In this document: in pieces, positions 1-4,533 of the stretch
Position numbering within the stretch: the stretch's first letter is position 1
Layout: each line of letters starts with the position of its first letter
Origin: an uncultured Clostridia bacterium
GTDB taxonomy: Bacteria; Bacillota; Clostridia; Oscillospirales; CAG-272
Reading direction: 5' to 3'
Length of the DNA stretch: 6,675 bases
NCBI GenBank assembly: GCA_904502055.1
Contig: CAJGDZ010000095.1
Coordinates: 1-6,675, forward strand
Made by a program: the position numbers and the translations under genes
The notes under the pieces: model-generated
Told to the model about the DNA's origin: nothing
Database searches by the model: none
Seen by the model: only the letters and a program-made list of their open reading frames with translations

Positions 1-1030
1 CCTTGATGTCCGCAAAAAGCTTTTGATCCGTCCTTACATGGTTTTCCTTTGCGCGAGAGGCGAGAAATTCCTTCGCGGATGCACTGTCAATGAAATCCTC
101 GCGAAGCTCAATGAATGCCATCGTTCCGAGATTCTCGTAAAACTGCGCCTTCACCTTTTTGCACTCACGAGGGAAGCAAAGCACCGTCAAGACCTTGTTG
201 CGATAGCGCTTTGCCATTTCGCAAATGTTCTCAATCACATCACGCTCGCTCGATGCATTCCCATCCTCAGCGTCATCGTTTGCAAGATAGCGAACAACTA
301 CAGCTCCTCCCTCGGAGATCTTATAAAGAGCCTCATAGGTCATTCTGGAATAATTCTCTCCGGGGCGGAAGTCGAGGAAGGAGTAACGGCAATTTTCAAG
401 GCGGAGATTGGCGTGCAGAGCATCCAAAAGAACCTTATAAATCTCGCGCCGGGCGTCACGATCATCTGCCTCGACGATATAGTGGACGGGGTGCCCCGAG
501 GCATAAATATATTTGCTGCCGGCATAAATGCGCTCAAGCTCGGGGATGAGAGTCTCATTCGTAAAGAGCTTTTTCGCAGCGGCAAAAAGTTCTTCTTCCT
601 TGGCTTGGTAGTTAACCAGATTTTCACCGAATTCAAGTCCGCGTCCGCGCCTACCGCTGATGCGGTCAAGTCCAAAGCGTTCGAGCACAGCGTTGTCATC
701 CTCAATATAGCTCTGGCGGTCGGCATTACTCAAAAGGTTTTGCAGGTTGCCAAACGTAACCTCATCAGGAAACTCGACCTTTGCATTCAAGCCGATGTGC
801 GTTGCATAGCTTTCGGCAAACGCAACCAAATCCATACTCCGTGTGGTAATGATGCCCATTGTTACATATTCCTCTCCAAGGTCCGACAAAAAACAGTACC
901 TTGTATTGTTCGCACCGTTGAACTCCGCCGTCTTTGCCGCAATCTTGTGCGCAATTTCCTTGCGCGTTCTTCTCTCGCCCTCATTGGCTTCACTCGTAAT
1001 CAACTCTCCGCAAATCTTGTAAAACTGCAT
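1..1030 (-). CDS. N-terminal part of a large protein resembling AAA-family ATPases (truncated by window edge)
   Basis: An uninterrupted minus-strand frame of 343 codons runs from the ATG at 1030 past the left edge. The start is set by a GGGAGG ribosome binding site about eight bases upstream. The protein begins MQFYKICGEL. Residues about 1-170 are mixed helix and strand with many charged residues (IYASGHPVHYIVEADDRDA follows at 172-190). Residues 178-325 read like a degenerate AAA core: HPVHYIVEADD, a strand FLDFRPG (218-224), GGAVVVRYLANDD (241-253), then LTVLCFPREC and LGTMAFIELREDF, which resemble the sensor and post-sensor strands of AAA proteins. No Walker A (GxxxxGKT) is visible, so a catalytic module, if present, lies beyond the edge. 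The AAA link is family recall rather than a motif proof. The gene follows a WYL regulator and a small ORF, overlapping the latter by 31 bases. The plus strand also has a long open frame here, but it lacks this start context. Confidence 0.7.
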   Translation of the reverse strand, partial: MQFYKICGELITSEANEGERRTRKEIAHKIAAKTAEFNGANNTRYCFLSDLGEEYVTMGIITTRSMDLVAFAESYATHIGLNAKVEFPDEVTFGNLQNLLSNADRQSYIEDDNAVLERFGLDRISGRRGRGLEFGENLVNYQAKEEELFAAAKKLFTNETLIPELERIYAGSKYIYASGHPVHYIVEADDRDARREIYKVLLDALHANLRLENCRYSFLDFRPGENYSRMTYEALYKISEGGAVVVRYLANDDAEDGNASSERDVIENICEMAKRYRNKVLTVLCFPRECKKVKAQFYENLGTMAFIELREDFIDSASAKEFLASRAKENHVRTDQKLFADIK

Positions 1031-1308
1031 AAAAAAATCCTCCCGAAATGTTCTTTCGAGAGGATTATATCATTTTTTATGTACGCAAAAAGGGACGCAA
1101 TCCGACTTTGGTTTTCATCATACCCAAATCTTCGCAGGATTTCTGCCGCACTGCGTGATTTCTTTTGCTTTTGAGGGACGTGCCCTAACCATTGAACAAA
1201 ATTATCCTCTAAAGTATCAGGCGGTTGCCTGCCCAAAAGGATATTAGCCATCATAAGGTCATTGGTCTTGCAGTATAATAAATCGCTCCTGATATCCTTA
1301 TGATTCAT
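1000..1308 (-). CDS. small hypothetical protein, 102 aa, between the WYL regulator and the AAA-like gene
   Basis: I do not recognise this protein. The ATG at 1308 overlaps the last codons of the WYL gene and the frame ends 31 bases inside the next gene, a spacing typical of translationally coupled genes. The ribosome binding site is weak (GGGA about 12 bases upstream), which fits coupling. The sequence starts MNHKDIRSDLLYCKTNDLMM and its middle (QKQKKSRSAAEILRRFGYDE) is basic and predicted helical. There is no signal peptide or membrane segment. The last 25 or so codons pass through the hairpin at 1036-1066 and the start of the next gene, so the C-terminus is constrained by another function. 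It may be a small partner of its neighbours, or a non-functional frame. Confidence 0.5.
   Translation of the reverse strand: MNHKDIRSDLLYCKTNDLMMANILLGRQPPDTLEDNFVQWLGHVPQKQKKSRSAAEILRRFGYDENQSRIASLFAYIKNDIILSKEHFGRIFLCSFTRFAES
1031..1066 (-). terminator. terminator-like hairpin that contains the downstream ribosome binding site
   Basis: Read on the minus strand, a 13-base arm (1066-1054) pairs with a second arm (1048-1036) with one mismatch around a five-base loop, and a run of seven Ts (1037-1031) follows. This is the form of an intrinsic terminator. The T run abuts the ATG of the large gene at 1030, and the GGGAGG Shine-Dalgarno is in the 3' arm. On a transcript coming from the WYL gene the hairpin could stop elongation, hide the ribosome binding site, or both. 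The structure is seen in the sequence; its role is inferred. Confidence 0.6.
1064..1072 (-). promoter_or_regulatory. candidate extended -10 promoter for the large AAA-like gene
   Basis: The minus strand reads TGATATAAT, a perfect TGnTATAAT extended -10 element. There is no good -35 hexamer at the usual distance, which is tolerated when the TGn is present. Transcription would start near 1057, inside the 5' arm of the hairpin, so this transcript would lose most of that arm and leave GGGAGG free about 25 bases from its 5' end. It lies within the reading frame of the 102-codon ORF. Confidence 0.45.
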
Positions 1309-2290
1309 TGTATTTTTTAATCCCGCTATTTAATGAATCCTTAATCTTTTCCCTCAAACTCGCCGGCCTCGTCACCTCAACGTGATTGACATACTGCAGC
1401 GCCCAATATTCCATAGCCTTGGGGCTTACGACAACTTCTACTTTGATTTTCTTCTTATCATCGGGAAACTCGGACATGCGGATTTCCTTTCCGAACCAAT
1501 CGACAATCTGATCTACTATGGACTTATCGGCAATAAACTCGACGCGCTCCGGGTTGTCTGCATACATATATGGCATACAGGTTGCGAGTTTTTTAAAATC
1601 AATACCGCCTTCGTATCCCGGAATATCGGTAATGGGCGTTGCCGGCTTGTCCGTAATTTGCATGTTTGAGATATGATCCATACGTTGGAAGGTCATAGTT
1701 TTCATGAAATCGCTGTATCCCATAAGATAATATCGCTGATTGTGAAGGATCAATTGATAGGGAGTAACTCTCTGGAAGGACGAACGGTGCAGCTTGGCAT
1801 CCAAGCCGTATTTGTTATAATCGTATTGCAGTTTTTTTCCACCGGCAATTGCTTCATCCACAAGCTCAATGTTATAAAAAAGAGCTTGATTATCGGTCTT
1901 GTCCCATTCGTTAACCGAATACACGTTTTTAACATGCGAACGGAAATATTTATTGGAAAGACCGCAGAGTTTCTCGATCAAATCCTTGGAGTGCTTGGCG
2001 GTAATGTGCTTACTCTGAAGCACACCGTCGATAAGAAGCTTCAGCTCGGAGTCCTCAAACTCGCGGCTGTCGATGTAGCTTCCGGCGCGGCGAGAGCCGA
2101 TATCAATTCCGGCATCGCGCAGATCGGCAATGTTCTTACCCACCGCCTTGCGCTCCATTTCAATGCCGTAATCTTTTTCAAGATATTTGATAATATCCTC
2201 TTGTGTCAGCGGATGATCATAATCACTATGTTTTTGCAGTATCTGCCAGATACGCAAAAGTGCTAATTTTTTTGGTTCAAGGCTTGCCAT
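1298..2290 (-). CDS. WYL-domain transcriptional regulator with N-terminal winged helix-turn-helix
   Basis: A 330-residue protein of normal length for the family. Residues about 8-65 form a winged helix-turn-helix (TQEDIIKYLEKDYGIEMERK, then KNIADLRDAGIDI). The WYL domain spans about 138-212, with the signature PYQLILHNQRYYLMGY at 177-192, where the tryptophan of W-Y-L is replaced by Tyr187, and FQRMDHI at 201-207 in place of the usual R-LDRI segment. A C-terminal WCX-type domain follows (about 245-325: VEFIADKSIVDQIVDWFG, and WALQYVNHVEVTRPASLREK). In studied members WYL domains sense ligands or nucleic acids and control nearby operons, often linked to DNA damage or phage defence. The start is supported by AAGGGGG seven bases before the ATG. 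It probably controls its own operon from the promoter at 2616-2645; that is inference. Confidence 0.88.
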   Translation of the reverse strand: MASLEPKKLALLRIWQILQKHSDYDHPLTQEDIIKYLEKDYGIEMERKAVGKNIADLRDAGIDIGSRRAGSYIDSREFEDSELKLLIDGVLQSKHITAKHSKDLIEKLCGLSNKYFRSHVKNVYSVNEWDKTDNQALFYNIELVDEAIAGGKKLQYDYNKYGLDAKLHRSSFQRVTPYQLILHNQRYYLMGYSDFMKTMTFQRMDHISNMQITDKPATPITDIPGYEGGIDFKKLATCMPYMYADNPERVEFIADKSIVDQIVDWFGKEIRMSEFPDDKKKIKVEVVVSPKAMEYWALQYVNHVEVTRPASLREKIKDSLNSGIKKYNES

Positions 2291-2316
2291 GATCTTACCC
2301 CCTTACTTTTTTGTGT

Positions 2317-2535
2317 TTATATAGCCCCATCGGTTGTCGGAATATTATTTACATCAAATCCCTTGAGCGCACAATGGCGTTCAAAGAGCGGCTTTGCCTT
2401 ACGTTCTTCGGCTTTCTTGGCTTGCAATTTAGCATCCCGGAATTTAAGAAATTTTTCAAAGGAAGGCCAAAAAGGAAATGCAGTTTCTTCTTTTTCAAGC
2501 CGGATGTTTTCATACGTGACCCCTTCCGCTGAACG
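2317..2535 (-). pseudogene. small protein-like reading frame without a start codon, upstream of the WYL gene
   Basis: Between the stop TGA (2538-2536) and TAA (2319-2317) an open frame reads like a genuine protein: GVTYENIRLEKEETAFPFWP at its start, a charged helix RDAKLQAKKAEERKAKPLFE in the middle and GFDVNNIPTTDGAI at the end, with the G-rich first codon positions expected of coding DNA. It has no ATG, GTG or TTG near its beginning. A well-placed ribosome binding site (GGAAGGGG, six bases) serves the ATG at 2513, but that start opens a different frame of 54 codons ending at 2349, which is less protein-like. A -1 shift early in that frame, at the run of As around AAAAAG, would join the two. 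It could be a decayed gene, a frameshifted gene, or a gene with an atypical start. No family recognised. Confidence 0.5.
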
Positions 2536-2540
2536 TCACG
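2515..2540. repeat. inverted repeat enclosing a ribosome binding site
   Basis: CGTGAC at 2515-2520 and GTCACG at 2535-2540 are perfect six-base arms around a 14-base spacer. On the minus strand the spacer holds GGAAGGG, the ribosome binding site for the ATG at 2513. It may be a hairpin exposing or controlling that site, or an operator half-site pair. Confidence 0.35.
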
Positions 2541-2573
2541 AACTGATATTTAATAACGCGAATAAGTCCTCTG

Positions 2574-2590
2574 GTTACCGATTTCGTAAC
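2574..2590. promoter_or_regulatory. inverted repeat, possible operator just downstream of the leftward promoter
   Basis: GTTAC, seven bases, GTAAC forms a 17-base dyad about 20-35 bases downstream of the predicted start of leftward transcription. Position and symmetry fit a repressor site, and the WYL regulator encoded downstream is the obvious candidate ligand. Arms are short, so chance is possible. Confidence 0.35.
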
Positions 2591-2615
2591 AAACCTCCAA
2601 AATGTCATATGTATT

Positions 2616-2645
2616 ATTATACACCGAAAGGGGAAATTTTGTCAA
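2616..2645 (-). promoter_or_regulatory. sigma-A promoter of the WYL operon
   Basis: On the minus strand a consensus TTGACA (-35, 2645-2640) is separated by 18 bases from a consensus TATAAT (-10, 2621-2616). Transcription would begin near 2609. A GGAGG (2598-2594) follows in the leader but no start codon with a lasting frame sits at the right distance from it. This is the strongest promoter in the window by sequence. Confidence 0.85.
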
Positions 2646-2689
2646 GCGCGCTTTGTGCGGTAGGCATTTTCTCTTCTTTTTTTTCCGGG

Positions 2690-2713
2690 ACACGTTGCGA
2701 GTTGAAAACGTGT
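2690..2713. repeat. inverted repeat in the intergenic region, possible operator
   Basis: ACACGTT (2690-2696) and AACGTGT (2707-2713) are perfect seven-base arms around ten bases. An alternative pairing, TTGCG (2695-2699) with CGCAA (2716-2720), overlaps it. No T run follows on either strand, so it is not a terminator. It sits about 45 bases upstream of the leftward -35 and 50 bases upstream of the rightward -35, and could be a site for a shared regulator. Confidence 0.35.
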
Positions 2714-2763
2714 AACGCAATATGGAGAAAATCGGGCGCAAAAATAAAACGGATTTCTGAAAA

Positions 2764-2794
2764 TTTGTAACACATTTGTAACGCTCGCTATGTT
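2764..2794 (+). promoter_or_regulatory. promoter of the first beta-helix gene with tandem TTTGTAAC repeats
   Basis: TTTGTAAC occurs at 2764-2771 and again at 2775-2782, eleven bases apart and therefore on the same face of the helix. The first copy supplies TTGTAA as a -35 and, after 18 bases, TATGTT (2789-2794) could be the -10. The same arrangement, with about 22 identical bases, precedes the paralogous gene at 4441, which is the main support. Tandem 11-base repeats are typical of OmpR/PhoB-type response regulator sites; the regulator here is unknown. Confidence 0.6.
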
Positions 2795-2861
2795 AAAATT
2801 GGCGTGTGATGAGAAAAAACTATGCTTTTAGGCATCAAAAACTGAAAAAGGAGATACTTTT

Positions 2862-4370
2862 ATGAAGAAAATTTTTGCAGTTCTTATGGCGATTTGTCTG
2901 ATGGCAGGTGCACTTTGTGTTACTGCATTTGCGGCAGAAGCCGATGGCGTTGTACTTACTGTCAGCGGTCTGACCAAGGACGGCACGCCCGTTAAGATCG
3001 AGGACTACACGGTTTTTGAGGATGGCTGGAACTTCGCTATGGAGAAAGCCACGGACGGTAAATATTTGAGCAACAATCAATATTATCGCATCGTTGTTGA
3101 CCTTTTTGCCGACTGGAAGGCAAACGAGAAGGGTGTGTTCGGCGACGATGACGGCGTAGGCTTCCCGGAAGAAACCATCTATATCCCCGAAGAAGCAAAG
3201 GTGATGCTCAACATGAACGGTCACACAATAGACCGCGGTCTTGGGGACAGAAACCGGTTTGACGGTGAGGTCATCTTCATTGACGAAAAAGCAGACGTGA
3301 TCATCAACGGCGGCAAGATCGGCGATGCGATCGCAAGAGCCGACGATACCAACGCTACGTTTGGCACCATCACCGGCGGTAACAACGACGGCGGCGCAGG
3401 CGGTATCCACATTCAGGACGATGCAAGGGTAACGCTCAATAACGTAAAAATCGTGAACAACGTTGCAGACGGGGATTACGGTGCCGGCATTGCTGTTTAT
3501 GACGGCGCAAAGTTCACCATGAACGGCGGCGGCTTTATTAACAACAAGAACAACTCTTACATTGCCGACTCTTGGGGCATCTATGCATTAGGCGCAGGAA
3601 TTTATATTGAGGATAGCACGGCAAGCTTCGATAACGTGCTTTTCGAGGGCAACCAATTTACGTATCATGTGGGCAATGGTGCGGCTTTGTATGCCTACGA
3701 CAGCTCTGTTATGATGAACAAGTGTAAGGTTGTCGGCAACGGTAAGAAGAACGAGGCTGACGGCACAGTGGGAGCAAAAACGATCATTACCATTGAAGAC
3801 GGAGAGATGTTTATTAAGGAAACCGACTTTATAGGAAATGGGGATGTCGCAGAATTTCACTATGGGGAAACATGTTTGATTGATGTTGATACGTATATCG
3901 GAAGCTCTCAGATTTCTGTTGACAATTGTACTTTTACCCAAAACAACGTAGGGTATATCATCGATTGCGTTAATCAGGATATCACGGTTACCCGATCTCG
4001 TTTCACCGACAACAAGGCGAACGTCCTGCATTGCAGCTCTGACACGGAAACGATCTTTACCGATTGCGTCTTCAACAACAATATCTGTACGCTCAGGAAT
4101 GGTAATTACACCTTTAACGTAGATTTTGAAGGCAAGGGTCCAACCTTTGTTGGCTGCGATATGGGCAATTCTACCTATAATGACCGCAACCGCGTTCAAA
4201 TCGAAAACGGCGGTACCGGCTCGATCTTCGGCGGAGGCTCGTCCGCGATGGTCGTTGCGTTTGTAGCATTGATTGCTTCGGTGGCGGCAATCGTTGTCAA
4301 TGTATCTTCCAAAAAGAAGGCTGTTTCTGAAACCGCTGACCAAGCGGCAGAATCCGCCGACGAGGAGTAA
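2862..4370 (+). CDS. secreted, membrane-anchored right-handed beta-helix protein (single-unit paralogue)
   Basis: A complete 502-residue surface protein; function unknown. Residues 1-25 are a signal peptide (MKK, hydrophobic core, TAFAA). Residues 29-90 form a conserved N-terminal module (VSGLTKDGT, FEDGW, RIVVDLFADW). From about 105 a right-handed parallel beta-helix is indicated by IPEEAKVMLNMNGHTIDR, DGEVIFIDEKADVIINGGKI, GAGGIHIQDDARVTLNN and GAGIAVYDGA, then many rungs of roughly 20-25 residues with FxxN-type endings. The N-rich rungs and GGA-like turns recall chlamydial Pmp repeats and pectate-lyase-like helices, but no lyase catalytic set is visible. Eight cysteines lie between 288 and 432. 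A glycine/serine linker (450-461) leads to a hydrophobic segment (462-480), KKK and an acidic tail, predicting outside-N, inside-C anchoring without LPXTG. AAGGAG is eight bases before the ATG. Own promoter and terminator. Confidence 0.9.
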   Translation: MKKIFAVLMAICLMAGALCVTAFAAEADGVVLTVSGLTKDGTPVKIEDYTVFEDGWNFAMEKATDGKYLSNNQYYRIVVDLFADWKANEKGVFGDDDGVGFPEETIYIPEEAKVMLNMNGHTIDRGLGDRNRFDGEVIFIDEKADVIINGGKIGDAIARADDTNATFGTITGGNNDGGAGGIHIQDDARVTLNNVKIVNNVADGDYGAGIAVYDGAKFTMNGGGFINNKNNSYIADSWGIYALGAGIYIEDSTASFDNVLFEGNQFTYHVGNGAALYAYDSSVMMNKCKVVGNGKKNEADGTVGAKTIITIEDGEMFIKETDFIGNGDVAEFHYGETCLIDVDTYIGSSQISVDNCTFTQNNVGYIIDCVNQDITVTRSRFTDNKANVLHCSSDTETIFTDCVFNNNICTLRNGNYTFNVDFEGKGPTFVGCDMGNSTYNDRNRVQIENGGTGSIFGGGSSAMVVAFVALIASVAAIVVNVSSKKKAVSETADQAAESADEE

Positions 4371-4384
4371 TTCAACACCAACAC

Positions 4385-4417
4385 AAAGGGTGTGCGATCA
4401 CTCGCACACCCTTTTTT
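4385..4417 (+). terminator. rho-independent terminator of the first beta-helix gene
   Basis: A perfect stem of at least twelve pairs (4386-4397 with 4402-4413; core GGGTGTGCGA) around the loop TCAC, followed by six Ts. It starts 15 bases after the stop codon and separates transcription of the two paralogues. More T runs follow to 4438. Confidence 0.95.
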
Positions 4418-4440
4418 GAAATTTTTTTGTTTTTTTTGGA

Positions 4441-4471
4441 TTTGTAACACATTTGTAACGCCCCCTATGAT
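4441..4471 (+). promoter_or_regulatory. promoter of the second beta-helix gene with tandem TTTGTAAC repeats
   Basis: TTTGTAAC at 4441-4448 and 4452-4459 is followed by TATGAT at 4466-4471. Taking TTGTAA (4442-4447) as -35 gives an 18-base spacer to a good -10. The block is nearly the same as 2764-2794 in sequence and spacing, while the leaders after it differ, so the promoter block is under selection or was duplicated with the gene. Confidence 0.65.
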
Positions 4472-4494
4472 ATATTGATGCTGCGATAAAAAAT

Positions 4495-4509
4495 GGTACC
4501 GTCGGTACC
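4495..4509 (+). repeat. GGTACC palindrome pair in the 5' leader
   Basis: GGTACC, GTC, GGTACC is at once a direct and an inverted repeat and could form a small six-pair hairpin in the leader, about 25 bases upstream of the start codon. It is absent from the leader of the first paralogue. Role unknown. Confidence 0.4.
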
Positions 4510-4533
4510 GAAAAATAGAAAGGAAAATGACCT

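Larger units (their letters stand above)
2536..2861. other. divergent intergenic region between the regulatory operon and the surface-protein genes
   Basis: These 326 bases hold no convincing gene. They contain the leftward sigma-A promoter (2616-2645), the inverted repeats at 2574-2590 and 2690-2713, the rightward promoter with tandem TTTGTAAC repeats (2764-2794), and the leader of the first beta-helix gene with its AAGGAG ribosome binding site (2848-2853). A pyrimidine-rich run with eight or nine consecutive Ts (about 2672-2685) is unexplained. Confidence 0.7.

Noticed and set aside
23..1174. Plus-strand open frame of 383 codons
   Set aside because: It is antisense to the large minus-strand gene, which has a clear start and ribosome binding site. 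Its product is Ile/Leu/Arg/Lys-rich with little domain character, and it runs through the hairpin and into the small ORF region.
2363..2770. Plus-strand open frame of 135 codons in the divergent region
   Set aside because: It crosses the leftward promoter and both inverted repeats, has low-complexity Ser/Phe/Lys content, and lies antisense to a more protein-like frame.
2822..2835. Small hairpin ATGC-N6-GCAT in the leader of the first beta-helix gene
   Set aside because: Only four pairs, no T run directly after it, and no counterpart before the paralogue. No riboswitch class fits.
3588..4343. Minus-strand open frame of 251 codons inside the first beta-helix gene
   Set aside because: Same cause: codon pattern of the sense gene leaves the opposite frame open. 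No start context or recognisable protein.
4246..4370. Possible sortase (LPXTG) anchor at the C-terminus of the first beta-helix protein
   Set aside because: No LPXTG-like motif precedes the hydrophobic segment, and the tail after KKK is acidic and about 18 residues long, so a plain membrane anchor is the better reading.
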